Assembly: GCF_963678635.1 (NCBI RefSeq)
Contig: NC_087063.1
Span: forward strand, 2,146,073 to 2,210,072
Reading direction: 5' to 3'
DNA from: Symsagittifera roscoffensis
Lineage: Eukaryota > Xenacoelomorpha > Acoela > Convolutidae
DNA: 64,000 nt
In this document: piece after piece, positions 32,209 to 42,437 of the stretch
Position numbering within the stretch: the stretch's first letter is position 1
Layout: each line of letters starts with the position of its first letter
Made by a program: the position numbers and the translations under genes
Notes under the pieces: generated by a model
Database searches by the model: none
The model's input: only the letters and a program-made list of their open reading frames with translations
Told to the model about the DNA's origin: nothing

Positions 32209-33564
32209 ATGGCAAACGTAGTAGCATACCCAGATTTAGCTCTCGAAAAGTTTACCGGCTTAGATCCGAATGAAGATGCAAGAGATTTTCTTGATATAGT
32301 AGAGAAAAAGATAGCATTTTCCCTAGGCACTAGACCAGGAGATGCAGGTGACGAACAAGACGCATATGATAACAGACAAAGAGCCTTATTTGGTTCAATA
32401 TTAAGAGGTCCAGCCGCTCAATGGTATCAGGGATTAGCAGCAAACTTACCTTGGAATGATATAAGAGATCAATTCATAGATAGATTCACTGATGATAAAG
32501 ATAAGTATAGGAGACGAATAGAAGCAGAAAACATAAAAAGACAACCTGATGAATTCATTAAAAGCTACATACATAGATTAAGCACCGCAGTAGACCGTGG
32601 ATGGCCCAATCCAACTTTTAATGATGATCAAAGAACAGCAAAGAAAATGGAATTCTTTGTACGCGGCTTAAGCCCGCCAGGCTTGAAACAAAAGGCTCAT
32701 CAATTCCTAATTGAGAATCCACCCGCAACATGGCAACAATTAAAAGATCATATTGCAACAAAAGACTTAAGTTTTGCAGTAAGTAGTGAGTTTACTGGAA
32801 CAGCCTCAAGTAGTGTTGATAATAAGTTGGAGATAGAAGGAATAAAGGATCAGCTTAAGGAGTTAACAGGACTAATGAAAGATCATAAAATAAATGCAGC
32901 CTATAATCCAAATGAACCCAGAAATAAACAAAACCATACCCGATTTTGTAAATGGTGTCGTAGGTCAGGTCATACTATCAGTGTTTGTTTTAAATATAGA
33001 GACCACAAAGATCAAAACAGAAAACCACCTCAGTATCGTGAAAAATTCTCAGACAATTATAATAGGAGATCTAGGCCTCGAGAAGAAAATAGTTATAACA
33101 ATCGATACAATGGCTATAATCAGCGAAATAACAATAACAGACCATATTCTCCGTATCCTAGACAGTTCAATAACAGAACAAATAGTTTCGATAGATCTCG
33201 ATCTCAAAGTTTTGGATCAAGAGATAGAAATTTCAATAATAGATTTAACGATCAAAATAACCCAAATCGTTATAATACTTACAACACAGCCTCAAACAAC
33301 TATAATCAAAATAGGAACAGAAGCAATTCTATACCCGATCGAAATAGAAGATCATTTTCACAAGACAATTATCGAACGCGATACCAAAACAGACCTCACG
33401 AAAATAAATTCCCATCCTACAATAATCAAGCAAGATCCCTAGGTGATTCAAAACCATCCTCCAGAGAAAATAGTCGAGACAGAAACCCTAAAGTACAATT
33501 TAGTGAGAATAAAATCCATGGCTATTACAGCGATGACGAAGGCGAAGAACTTACTTTAAACTAG
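32209..33564 (+). CDS. gag: Gag polyprotein (451 aa)
   Basis: This is the structural protein that forms the particle and binds genomic RNA. Residues ~20-200 match the Ty3-type gag fold (AAQWYQGL, DQFIDRFTDD, DEFIKSYIHRL, MEFFVRGL). A single CCHC knuckle follows (C247, C250, H255, C260: CKWCRRSGH...C). Residues ~265-430 are a very basic Arg/Asn/Tyr/Ser-rich tail with RS-like dipeptides, an RNA-binding region longer than is common. ATG at 32209 follows AAAG (favourable). It ends in TAG at 33562 directly after the slippery heptamer TTTAAAC (33555-33561), from which a -1 shift enters pol. Confidence 0.9.
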   Translation: MANVVAYPDLALEKFTGLDPNEDARDFLDIVEKKIAFSLGTRPGDAGDEQDAYDNRQRALFGSILRGPAAQWYQGLAANLPWNDIRDQFIDRFTDDKDKYRRRIEAENIKRQPDEFIKSYIHRLSTAVDRGWPNPTFNDDQRTAKKMEFFVRGLSPPGLKQKAHQFLIENPPATWQQLKDHIATKDLSFAVSSEFTGTASSSVDNKLEIEGIKDQLKELTGLMKDHKINAAYNPNEPRNKQNHTRFCKWCRRSGHTISVCFKYRDHKDQNRKPPQYREKFSDNYNRRSRPREENSYNNRYNGYNQRNNNNRPYSPYPRQFNNRTNSFDRSRSQSFGSRDRNFNNRFNDQNNPNRYNTYNTASNNYNQNRNRSNSIPDRNRRSFSQDNYRTRYQNRPHENKFPSYNNQARSLGDSKPSSRENSRDRNPKVQFSENKIHGYYSDDEGEELTLN

Positions 33565-33629
33565 AACAGTCTCCGCAAGATAAAAAGTCACAAATGTATA
33601 TTAATCTATATCAACATCCCGTCGGAGAC
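33555..33629 (+). promoter_or_regulatory. -1 ribosomal frameshift site between gag and pol
   Basis: The heptamer T-TTA-AAC (33555-33561) is in the gag frame and followed at once by TAG. Seven bases later GTCTCCG (33569-33575) can pair perfectly with CGGAGAC (33623-33629), a 7-bp GC-rich stem. A -1 slip leads straight into the open pol frame (CTA GAA CAG ...). UUUAAAC is a known highly efficient slippery sequence. Heptamer, spacing and stem together are the standard signal. Confidence 0.85.
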
Positions 33630-36600
33630 AAAAATAAAAATAACGGCCTTGAAACCCAATTTTTAGTAGATACTGGAGCAACTTGCTCACTGTTAAATTA
33701 TGATACCTATTTAGAATACGCAAAAATACAAAAGTTGACACTTACTAAAGCACAATCCAAAACATTTGCTGTTAATGGACAAAAACTCAAACTCTTAGGA
33801 TATACAAATTTTAACGCTAGTTTTGACAGTAAAGGTGATTATTTTGTAAAAATTCGAGCATGGGTTGCGGCCAAGGACGGATGTAAACTTAATATATTAG
33901 GTATGGATTTCCTCTCTAACTCAACTAAATCAATCGACTTTTCAACACCGAAACTAGAACTTAAAATGTACCCAGGAGTATCAGTCGCTATCAGCAATAT
34001 AAAAAGCAAAAGCTATCCATTTATAAGTAGTTATCAGAATGTACTTTTAGACCAAACCATAACTTTAGCACCAAAATCAACTCGTGTCATCTCAATATCC
34101 CCAGCTGACAAAGTATTCAAAAAGGGAACATCGTTCAAACTAGATAAAGATCTACAACAAAAAGGAATATACACTTATAACACATATTGTAATCATGACG
34201 AGAAAACGTTACCTATAATGTTAAACAATCCTAAAGAATCGAAGGTCATTATATCCAAAGGTTCAATTGGACAAACTTTCGAGGACATTGAAACTGATTC
34301 AAAAACAATCTACAGCGTCGCAGACAATATAGCTTTTATGGAAGTTTTGTTCAACAAAAACGAACATCTAGATCATATTTTTCATGTAAGCGAGCAATCA
34401 AAAGATCAACTGTTCTTCAAAAACTCTTCAATTAGTGAAAATCATAAAAATTCAAAAAAGAAAAACAAGGAACTTTTGAAACAAAAAGAACTAGATTTTA
34501 CAAATAAATACGAACTAGAAACAGATTTCAGCAAGGAATTGAAGGACCTGAAACCCAAATCTGAACTAAACTCCCAAACACATTTCACAAATATACAAAT
34601 TCATGAAATCCAGAAAAAGTTTGACAAGACAAAACAAGAGTTTCTAAAAAAGTTTGACTTTACTCATTCTGATATAGACCAAAATCAATTACAAGACCTA
34701 ATGAATATGCTATTACAGAATAAAGACGTATATTCACAACATAAATACGACGTAGGACTAATAAAGCAAAAATTCCACGTAAAGCTTTTACCAAACTCTG
34801 TATTGACTAAACAAAGACCATCAAGAGTTTCATTGCATTACCAAGAAAAATTGAATGACTTACTAGACCAACTATGTAAATCAGGAATAATTAGAGAAAT
34901 GGGAAGTAATACCGAAATGGGATCAGAATTTATAAATCCAATTATAATACTTCCAAAAGGGAACATAGTCAAGCTCGTTATCGATGCGAGATACCTGAAC
35001 TCAATAACTGACTTAAGTCGTTATTCATGGCCATTAGAACCAATAGGATCGCTCATCACTAAGCTAAAAGGAAATTTCTTCACCACGAGTGATTTATGCT
35101 CAGCATACAATCAAGTACCTTTAACAGAAGAAACACAACAATTAACAAGCTTTGTAATTGGATCAAAACAATATACTTTTAAACGAGGTTTTTACGGATT
35201 ATGTGGTCTACCAAATTTCTTCAGTAGAATAATGACAATACATTTTGCACCCTTAATAAAAAGAAATCAAGCAGTAACCTATATAGACGATACAATAATG
35301 CAAGCACAAACTGTAGAAGAAATGTTCGACATCATTGCTACATACCATGACTTATTAAGAAAATCAGGATTAAAAGCTCAACCAGAAAAGACAAAATTTT
35401 TTTTGAGAAGAGTACAGTTTTTAGGACATGTAATAAGTAAAAATGGCATACAACCAGTCAAGAAAAAGGTAGATGATCTCAAAGCATTGAAATCGCCAGA
35501 GAACAAAAGAGATGTAATGAGAGTGTTAGGTTGTTTAGGATTTTATAGTATGTATATAAAGAACTTACATGTAGACTCAAAGCCTTTCTATGATTTGATA
35601 CGAAATGATACAGTTTTTAAATGGACACAAGATCATGAAAAACTATTTAACGAAATAAAAGAAAGAATTAGCGCAGATACAATCTTAGCAATACCAGACA
35701 CAAGATATCCTTTCCATGTACACGTAGACTCATCATCAATAGGAATAGGTTCAATATTGGTACAAGAATTCCCAGAAGGAAAACGTATTATATCCTTTAA
35801 TTCAAGAGTATATAACAAAGAGGAACAAAAAATGTCAACAACAGCTAGAGAGCTTTGCGGTGTTGTATCAACTCTACAAACATACGAACACTATTTATTA
35901 GGTTCACCACATCCAATATATCTCTACACTGATCACGAAGCTTTGATTTACCTTTGGGGAAGAAGAGGTAAACTCTCCCATAGATATTTTAGATATCAAT
36001 TGGTTATATCACAATTCCAAAATTTAAAAATTATTTGGACCGAAGGAAAAAACCTAGCATTCCCAGATATTTTAAGCAGAAATGTAACAACTAAAGATTT
36101 AGACAAACACCAACTTAAACATAAAAAAATTCCCAAAGACATTTTGTTTTACGACAAAAATGGCTACGAAGAAAAATACTTCATAGTACATGATACCGAA
36201 AAAGGACCCAGCGATGAATTTTTTCCTGTTATTAAACAAGATAAGAATGGTGTAACTAGATTCAAAATAAATAACGACAAATTAATCAAAATACCCAAAG
36301 AAACAAGAAAAGAACAAATTTGCTCACTAACTGATATAAGTTCTTGCTTTATACAAGGTTCAGCTATCAACCAAGTTAGAATGATTCAAAACAAAGTACC
36401 AAATAATAATGCAAGTGACGAAGAATCAGATCATAACTACTCAGAATTGTCCTTCGAATTGAACACTAATCCAACCCAATTTGGGGATTATATGTCAAAT
36501 TACGATATTGAAGACCAGTCCGACCTCTTATATTTTGAAACGATTAATGAACAAGATGAGATAATCCAAGAATGTTTACTAAACGATGAAATTGCATTAT

Positions 36601-38615
36601 GTGAACAATTAACCAATAAACTAGAAAACAAAAAAATTGCAACCAAACTGCCTAACGAAACATTTACAAACAAGGATAACCTTACTCAGATATTTACTAG
36701 TTTCAACAACCTAGGAAAAAATATAGATTTAAACACAGAACTTATTGCCAAAGAACAAGACACCGATGCAGTCGTAAAAATCGTAAAAGAATTAGTAAGA
36801 AACAAAAACAAAGACTCAAAAAATATACACTTTAGACAATCAAGAGCTTTATCTTCATATCTAAACAAATTTGAAACTTTACTATTAATAGGAAATATTC
36901 TTTGCATTGAACAAGCCTCAGATAATCCCGAAGTAAAAGAAATTAAAATTTGTGTACCTATGTCACTTTTTATAAAAACATTTGAATTGGCACATTCAGA
37001 TCAGTTAGCAGGTCATGTAGGAAAAGACAAAACCATTGCGAATATAAAACGATTTTTCTTTTGGCCAGGCATGTATAAATGGATAACCCAGTTAATAGCA
37101 GGATGTCTTGACTGTCAAAAAAATAAACACAAACGTCACGATCTTAACCAAGCACCGTTAGAACAATGGACGGATACAGTACCTTTCCCGTTTCATACTG
37201 TACACATAGATCATAAGGGACCAATTAATCCTACATCAAACGGAAAGAAACATTGTTTAGTTGTAGTAGATTCATTTTCTCGATTTCTCCAAGTATATCC
37301 AGTAGCTAACACTACCGCATTTGAAACAATAAAAACTTTAGAAAAATTTATTCTCACATTTGGTATTCCACAAAAACTAGTTTATGATAAAGGAACAGCT
37401 TTCATGAACGAAGATTTTACTAGTTGGCTTCATGAATTAGGAATAACACATGCTCCCAGAACCGCATATTCACCATGGACAAATGGTAAAGTGGAAATAC
37501 AAAACAAACATCTAGGAACACATTTTAGAATTTTCTTTGAACAAGCAAAGGGAAATTGGAGTGATCTAGCTGCGAAATTCGCTTTCGCTCATAACACCAC
37601 TATCAACGCAAGTACTGGATTAACACCATACGAAATTGTTTTCGGACAAAAACCTCAAATACCAATCTCTTTAAAACTAGGATTACTCCGAAATTCAGAA
37701 TTAACGTGCAACTCTGAATTCTGTGCTAATCTTCCATTACACAGACATTCTTTACAAACATCATCAAATAAGGCTATACAACCATTATTAAAACCAAAAA
37801 TTAACACTTCACTACTTATTAGAGAGAACCAATTTAAATACATCTATAATACAGCTTACAAGAAAAGTCTTGAAAACAACGCCAAAATCCACAAATATCG
37901 AAATAAATATAAATTAGGAAAACCCTTAGAAATAGGTCAAAAAGTACTGATGGAAAACCATTCCATAGAAGATGGCAAATCAAAAAAATTACAAGAACTA
38001 CGATCAGGCCCATATACGGTAACAAATAAAGTAACGAATGTAAACTATGAAATACAATTAGATTCAGATCAAACTATAAAAAAGACAGCTCTTAGAAACC
38101 ATCTAATTGAATACTTTCCCATTGAAGAAAAAGCAAAGGAACTGGTGAATGACTATGTTTTAAAAGACCAGTCCTACAAACCATTCTATGAAAAACTAAT
38201 GAAATCAAGGAATAAAATTGTCAATACACCACTAACCAACAAATCATTTCAAAACCCAATGGGTTCATCAGAATATTTACCTGTCGAAACACACCATAGA
38301 CGAGAAAATAATATAGAAATACATGAAACTGAGCAAGAAAAAACCTTAACGAATATCGACTCAGGATTTCAAGAGCACAACACAGAAACTATACAAATGC
38401 CACATACACCAGGATTAGCTCAGAGAAGGTTAACCTCAACACCTCTTTATCCAAACGATAGGAATGGTAATAATTTCGATGAATTGTCATATATACCAAC
38501 TACATCAAGTCACAACCTCCAAAACGGACAGACATCTGTTCAAACGGGCTCGACAAATGAAAGAATTCAGAGACATCGGCGACAACCCAGCTTCTACCAA
38601 GCAGGATTCAACTAA
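33561..38615 (+). CDS. pol: Pol polyprotein: protease, RT, RNase H, integrase
   Basis: Entered by -1 frameshift; the first ATG is at 33594 and numbering is from there (1673 aa). The aspartic protease has D26-T27-G28 (FLVDTGAT) and ILG at ~101. RT: VIDARYLN at ~462, SDLCSAYNQVPL, and catalytic YIDD 563-566. RNase H: D712, E753 and D780 (YTDHEAL). Integrase: zinc ligands H1134, H1141, C1171, C1174 and DDE residues D1206, D1265, E1301, with the canonical 35-residue gap between the last two and a YSPWTNGKVEIQN block. A long Asn/Glu/Asp-rich linker (~880-1095) separates RNase H and integrase, and a ~150-residue tail follows the integrase. All catalytic residues are intact, so the enzyme set looks active. 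No chromodomain was seen. Confidence 0.95.
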   Translation, partial: LEQSPQDKKSQMYINLYQHPVGDKNKNNGLETQFLVDTGATCSLLNYDTYLEYAKIQKLTLTKAQSKTFAVNGQKLKLLGYTNFNASFDSKGDYFVKIRAWVAAKDGCKLNILGMDFLSNSTKSIDFSTPKLELKMYPGVSVAISNIKSKSYPFISSYQNVLLDQTITLAPKSTRVISISPADKVFKKGTSFKLDKDLQQKGIYTYNTYCNHDEKTLPIMLNNPKESKVIISKGSIGQTFEDIETDSKTIYSVADNIAFMEVLFNKNEHLDHIFHVSEQSKDQLFFKNSSISENHKNSKKKNKELLKQKELDFTNKYELETDFSKELKDLKPKSELNSQTHFTNIQIHEIQKKFDKTKQEFLKKFDFTHSDIDQNQLQDLMNMLLQNKDVYSQHKYDVGLIKQKFHVKLLPNSVLTKQRPSRVSLHYQEKLNDLLDQLCKSGIIREMGSNTEMGSEFINPIIILPKGNIVKLVIDARYLNSITDLSRYSWPLEPIGSLITKLKGNFFTTSDLCSAYNQVPLTEETQQLTSFVIGSKQYTFKRGFYGLCGLPNFFSRIMTIHFAPLIKRNQAVTYIDDTIMQAQTVEEMFDIIATYHDLLRKSGLKAQPEKTKFFLRRVQFLGHVISKNGIQPVKKKVDDLKALKSPENKRDVMRVLGCLGFYSMYIKNLHVDSKPFYDLIRNDTVFKWTQDHEKLFNEIKERISADTILAIPDTRYPFHVHVDSSSIGIGSILVQEFPEGKRIISFNSRVYNKEEQKMSTTARELCGVVSTLQTYEHYLLGSPHPIYLYTDHEALIYLWGRRGKLSHRYFRYQLVISQFQNLKIIWTEGKNLAFPDILSRNVTTKDLDKHQLKHKKIPKDILFYDKNGYEEKYFIVHDTEKGPSDEFFPVIKQDKNGVTRFKINNDKLIKIPKETRKEQICSLTDISSCFIQGSAINQVRMIQNKVPNNNASDEESDHNYSELSFELNTNPTQFGDYMSNYDIEDQSDLLYFETINEQDEIIQECLLNDEIALCEQLTNKLENKKIATKLPNETFTNKDNLTQIFTSFNNLGKNIDLNTELIAKEQDTDAVVKIVKELVRNKNKDSKNIHFRQSRALSSYLNKFETLLLIGNILCIEQASDNPEVKEIKICVPMSLFIKTFELAHSDQLAGHVGKDKTIANIKRFFFWPGMYKWITQLIAGCLDCQKNKHKRHDLNQAPLEQWTDTVPFPFHTVHIDHKGPINPTSNGKKHCLVVVDSFSRFLQVYPVANTTAFETIKTLEKFILTFGIPQKLVYDKGTAFMNEDFTSWLHELGITHAPRTAYSPWTNGKVEIQNKHLGTHFRIFFEQAKGNWSDLAAKFAFAHNTTINASTGLTPYEIVFGQKPQIPISLKLGLLRNSELTCNSEFCANLPLHRHSLQTSSNKAIQPLLKPKINTSLLIRENQFKYIYNTAYKKSLENNAKIHKYRNKYKLGKPLEIGQKVLMENHSIEDGKSKKLQELRSGPYTVTNKVTNVNYEIQLDSDQTIKKTALRNHLIEYFPIEEKAKELVNDYVLKDQSYKPFYEKLMKSRNKIVNTPLTNKSFQNPMGSSEYLPVETHHRRENNIEIHETEQEKTLTNIDSGFQEHNTETIQMPHTPGLAQRRLTSTPLYPNDRNGNNFDELSYIPTTSSHNLQNGQTSVQTGSTNERIQRHRRQPSFYQAGFN

Positions 38616-38699
38616 GGAATCTCTAATAGTCTTCACTAGCTAAAAACTCATTTTGTAATCTCCGGGTCAACAATTTGGATACAAAAGATTATTCAAACT

Positions 38700-41171
38700 A
38701 TGACCCCACACGTAATGGTCAATCAAACTAGTCAATTTTTTAAAAAAAAACAATGGTTTCTTTCAATAAAAACCAACCAAAAAAATTTACTATTGCTAAT
38801 TTTTAGCAACTTCGCGATAATGATGAAATTTACTACCCTACTTTCAACATTTATACCTCTTGTCATTCTACAGAATGATGATTTGGAAAACGTATCGAAT
38901 TCTCTCAAAGTTACTCACTATGACTGTTCAAGCATGCAGGAAAATAAAATGTATGCTTTAAATCAAGTGGCCCCATGTAAAGTTAACCCAGAAAACCTTT
39001 ACACTACCGATAGCACAATTAGCGTATATCAACGGTCTTATCGAACATACGTGAACGCAGTTATGTGTAAAATTAAAACATTTCCCATTCGTTATAATTG
39101 CGGAATGTGGGCACATTCTTCCATCGTTCACAATATGAACATGATAACCTATGAAATTATTATACCACCAGAAGATTGCGAAAAAGCAGCAAAGAACAAC
39201 AAAATTACAGTGAATGAAGATGGATACACCCATGAACTAATTATAAAAATGGATGAAAGTATTTTAAAACACAGAAATGAAGGAACATCATTAGAAGGCG
39301 ACAGTTCGACAGCATGCAAGAATAGGGGACAAATCAAACACTATAGCTACGAAACGCACATGCAAAAAGTTCAACTCAAAGTAAATCTAGAAACAAAACA
39401 AGTACAAAATCCTTACGGTATCCCATTACCATGCACAGTACTCGAAGGCGGATGCGAATCAACATCATTAGACCCTTATGCTTACACTTGGGACATGCCC
39501 GAAAATTGCGTAGTCACAAAATTGTTTTCTCAAAAAGCGAAAATGGTCAAGTACGCTAATAAGTTGGACCACCCTCAATATCATATACTGAGTGAGGGAT
39601 CGGCACCCAATGGCTTAGACCTCAAAATTCGCATTTACAACAAGCAGCAAGAAGTCTGCAGCAGGCCAGGAGCATTATACAAAACAAATTTTGAGTCATT
39701 GTTTATTTCTTATTCAGGCGGTTTTGATATGAACACTGGTAAATCCAGCAACATACGACACGATGATAGAAATTACTATCAAATGCAAATAAATGAGAAC
39801 GATCAAATAAGAGTGAAACCTTTGAACTATCCTCTGGGATCAGGTAATTTTTCATTCCTCCATGATGAACGTAACAATAAAAATCGGGATCCTCTTTGGC
39901 GCCATGTAGGTACCGATGAAATTGATTACGAACTTCATCTGGGCGCAAAGTTAGATTACATAATGTACTTTAATGCTAAACAACTCAGGCATTCTGAAAT
40001 GACATTATTACAGAATCAATGTGAACTCGAAAGAACACAAATTCTAACAATAATGATGTTAGCTTTACAAAATACCAGGCTTGCAGGATACATGTTAACC
40101 GGCAACCGCTCTATGTTTCTGGACACCGATGGAGCAGTTGGCTGGCTGTATCATTGCCCTAAAAAAGTTTCACCTCTTAAAGTTCTCGAAAAATGCTTTG
40201 ATCGAATACCGATCTTTTACAATGGGCGAACAATGTTTGTCGACCCTATTACCCGCCAAACTTTTCCTTTTGCCAACGAAATACATTGCGTTGGTGGCTA
40301 CAAAAATGCCTTTCAACTTGATTTAGATGATAAATTATCTTGGTACCAATTAATGCCGGCTCCAATTCCTTTCAAGACTCCTTTAATGTTCGCTCCACAA
40401 GATATAGGCCATATTACGGAATTTCCCGTATACGATTCGCGACGCGCAGGCATGTATACCCCAAAACAATTAAAAGCTTTTTGGGATAACATTATTCATA
40501 ACACAGCATCAACATCCATCCTCAAAAAAATTACAAGAACTGTTCTCCAAAATGGACACATGGATTATGCAAATTCAGACGCTTTAACCGCTGCAATGGG
40601 TTTAAACCAGAAAATTTATCTAGATTCCCTGCTCTCACCAGGATTTTTCATGAATAGTTTCATTGGAACATTCGGTTTTGTTGCTTTTTTCTTAGAGAAA
40701 ATTGGAATTTATTTTGCCTGTTTTCTTTTTCTCAAATTCCTGCTAGAAATAATAGTAACAATTATTAAAGCTTTGGAAATTAATAAGCTAACAAATCGTA
40801 CTATGAGCTTCTGGAAGATAATATTAGGTGCCACGTATAACCTTTTCGTTCTATCAGTTTTTACTTCTATTTTCTCAAACGAAAACTCCAATCTTGAATC
40901 ATCAGATTTGCGAAACTCAAGACAAAAACAAATACGACAACAAAATCATAATCAAAATATTTACCAAGAAAGCACTGCTTCAATACCTATGGTAGAGCGA
41001 AATGAACCTGCAGTACCCTTAATGTCACCAGATTCGCGAAACGAACCTGGTTTACACCCAGACCTAAATAACCAAAATGAACAATTAGTACGGAACAGTG
41101 TAATAGGAACGATCTCTAGCACAAATATCCCTCATCCAACCACCAACAACAACACTATAACACCAATCTAA
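38700..41171 (+). CDS. env: Envelope-like fusion glycoprotein (823 aa)
   Basis: This is a probable class I/III-type membrane fusion protein giving the element retrovirus-like structure. Residues ~29-57 are hydrophobic (signal peptide, with a possible alternative start at M41/M42). A long Cys-rich ectodomain follows (YDCSS, YNCGMWAHSS, CELERTQIL, CVGGYKN). Hydrophobic anchors lie at about 650-693 and 704-725, then a ~100-residue polar tail. The spacing of C, N-C-G and S-H residues near the start recalls chuvirus-like glycoproteins found in some LTR elements; I hold that loosely. It is homologous to the broken envelope gene at 8214-10527. The gene begins 84 bp after pol and is probably expressed from a spliced RNA. 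The frame is uninterrupted. Confidence 0.8.
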   Translation: MTPHVMVNQTSQFFKKKQWFLSIKTNQKNLLLLIFSNFAIMMKFTTLLSTFIPLVILQNDDLENVSNSLKVTHYDCSSMQENKMYALNQVAPCKVNPENLYTTDSTISVYQRSYRTYVNAVMCKIKTFPIRYNCGMWAHSSIVHNMNMITYEIIIPPEDCEKAAKNNKITVNEDGYTHELIIKMDESILKHRNEGTSLEGDSSTACKNRGQIKHYSYETHMQKVQLKVNLETKQVQNPYGIPLPCTVLEGGCESTSLDPYAYTWDMPENCVVTKLFSQKAKMVKYANKLDHPQYHILSEGSAPNGLDLKIRIYNKQQEVCSRPGALYKTNFESLFISYSGGFDMNTGKSSNIRHDDRNYYQMQINENDQIRVKPLNYPLGSGNFSFLHDERNNKNRDPLWRHVGTDEIDYELHLGAKLDYIMYFNAKQLRHSEMTLLQNQCELERTQILTIMMLALQNTRLAGYMLTGNRSMFLDTDGAVGWLYHCPKKVSPLKVLEKCFDRIPIFYNGRTMFVDPITRQTFPFANEIHCVGGYKNAFQLDLDDKLSWYQLMPAPIPFKTPLMFAPQDIGHITEFPVYDSRRAGMYTPKQLKAFWDNIIHNTASTSILKKITRTVLQNGHMDYANSDALTAAMGLNQKIYLDSLLSPGFFMNSFIGTFGFVAFFLEKIGIYFACFLFLKFLLEIIVTIIKALEINKLTNRTMSFWKIILGATYNLFVLSVFTSIFSNENSNLESSDLRNSRQKQIRQQNHNQNIYQESTASIPMVERNEPAVPLMSPDSRNEPGLHPDLNNQNEQLVRNSVIGTISSTNIPHPTTNNNTITPI

Positions 41172-41228
41172 GCAACAGTTTTCTATTTCAGAATGCCCTC
41201 AAGAAAACTGTGCATCCCCATTGACTAA

Positions 41229-41504
41229 ATGCTAGTCGATATATTAGACAGACAAGTTCTTTTATTGATTCAATTTCCCACACTTACAAATAAACTGTTT
41301 ACACGAATAGCAGCTGTTGACTTGCCTCAACCATGAACCAATAATTTTATACGCCTCATGCTAATTGTTTACACAGGAAAAGTGATTCATGAAGCTGTCA
41401 TTGAATCATCGAATCCCAAATATAATTATATCTCTTCGTTTCTTCAAAGTAACGAATCTGCTATCATAAAAATTACTTCAGAAGGAGTTCATTTTTGTGT
41501 GTGA
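41229..41504 (+). pseudogene. Cassette gene 1: broken copy of the small accessory family
   Basis: It is the same length (276 bp) as the next gene and aligns with it throughout: ILDRQ versus ILDRD, LLLIQFP versus LLIQLP, SSNPKYNYISSFL versus SSNKKYDYICSLL, and EGVHFCV versus EGIHFCV at the end. One in-frame TGA at 41334-41336 interrupts it; otherwise the frame is open. It is the only clearly broken gene in the element and arose by tandem duplication with 41547-41822. Confidence 0.75.
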
Positions 41505-41546
41505 AATACCACGATACAAAAAGTTTACTTGAACACAAACATTCAA

Positions 41547-41822
41547 ATGTTGGTAGGAATTTTGGATCGAGACATTCGTTTATTAATTCAACTCCCAGGT
41601 TATGCAAACAAACTACCAGCATTAATAGCATCAGCAAGATTACCAAAAAGCAAACCAAATGATTGCATTCATCTTATGATAATAACTTATCCTGAGGAAA
41701 CTGTTCAAGAAATTGAAATTGACTCTTCAAACAAAAAATATGATTATATTTGTTCGTTACTGGAAGGAAATAGCTCAGCAGTCGTCATTACCGATTTCGA
41801 AGGAATTCACTTCTGTGTATAA
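41547..41822 (+). CDS. Cassette gene 2: small accessory family (91 aa)
   Basis: ATG at 41547. A small, probably single-domain alpha/beta protein: strands LLIQLP, HLMIITYP, EIEIDSS, helix KKYDYICSLLEG, strand SAVVIT, end IHFCV. It is paralogous to the broken copy before it and to gene 3 (41888-42172), with more distant copies after. There is no signal peptide or membrane segment. No known domain comes to mind. A 42-bp spacer separates it from the broken copy. Confidence 0.65.
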   Translation: MLVGILDRDIRLLIQLPGYANKLPALIASARLPKSKPNDCIHLMIITYPEETVQEIEIDSSNKKYDYICSLLEGNSSAVVITDFEGIHFCV

Positions 41823-41887
41823 GTATTAAACCAGAAACAACAAAATTGAATGGATACTTTCCAAATATAAAATTTGGAGAAAAATAA

Positions 41888-42172
41888 ATGTTCCTTGACA
41901 CACTAAATCAAAATTTCTGCTTAATCATATCTTGTCCTCATTTCCCAAAGAAATTCTATTCCCGGGTCACAACAGCAATTTTACCATCCGTAGCAATTGA
42001 TAACAATTTACACTTAATTATCAACGACTTTCACCATAATCAAAATTACGATATTATCGTGAAGGAAACCAATCCTAGATACAAAGATATTCTTCACATC
42101 TTAAAGTATGAAAACTCAGCCATAATCGAAACTGCTTGTGAAGAAATTATTTTTTGTGAGAAAAATAATTAA
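41888..42172 (+). CDS. Cassette gene 3: small accessory family (94 aa)
   Basis: ATG at 41888 after AAAATAA. Same plan as gene 2: CLIISCPHFPKKF, LHLIINDF, IIVKETNPRYKDILHIL, SAIIET, IIFCE. The shared run 'P-x-Y-x-x-I-L-x-I-L...S-A-I-I' identifies the family. It carries several cysteines (three near the start). It ends 10 bp before gene 4. Unknown function; likely acts inside the host cell, as no targeting signal is present. Confidence 0.65.
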   Translation: MFLDTLNQNFCLIISCPHFPKKFYSRVTTAILPSVAIDNNLHLIINDFHHNQNYDIIVKETNPRYKDILHILKYENSAIIETACEEIIFCEKNN

Positions 42173-42182
42173 ATATAAACCC

Positions 42183-42437
42183 ATGTTATTTAAACACAAC
42201 AATCGTCACGTACTCCTTTACCAAATAGAAAAATCCTTCGACGCTTGTAACGGTTCATATTGTCCAAAACTTATCTTATATTTCGATTATTGTAACACGT
42301 GGGAAGACGGAACCATTGAAGTCTTTCACAACTCGCCATATTGGAATTTTTTCCTAGTTTTGTCGAATACTTGCTTAAGTCATCTGCCAAAAGACATAAG
42401 CGATTTCCATTCAAATGATCTCACTAACCTCTCGTAA
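42183..42437 (+). CDS. Cassette gene 4: distant accessory-family member (84 aa)
   Basis: ATG at 42183. Contains HVLLYQIEKSF, KLILYFDYC, GTIEVFHNSPYWNFFLVL: the strand, N-S-P-x-(Y/W), aromatic helix pattern matches genes 6 and 7 most closely (SRYWPFFLFV, NKYWHLILCL). Its last 23 bases overlap the start of gene 5. Unknown function. Confidence 0.55.
   Translation: MLFKHNNRHVLLYQIEKSFDACNGSYCPKLILYFDYCNTWEDGTIEVFHNSPYWNFFLVLSNTCLSHLPKDISDFHSNDLTNLS

Noticed and set aside
32894-33442. 182-codon plus-strand frame inside gag
   Set aside because: It overlaps the repetitive Arg/Asn-rich part of gag in another frame; it is isoleucine-rich as expected from shifted AT-rich codons.
42138-42182. Upstream extension of cassette gene 4
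   Set aside because: It would need a GTG start inside gene 3; the ATG at 42183 is a sufficient eukaryotic start.
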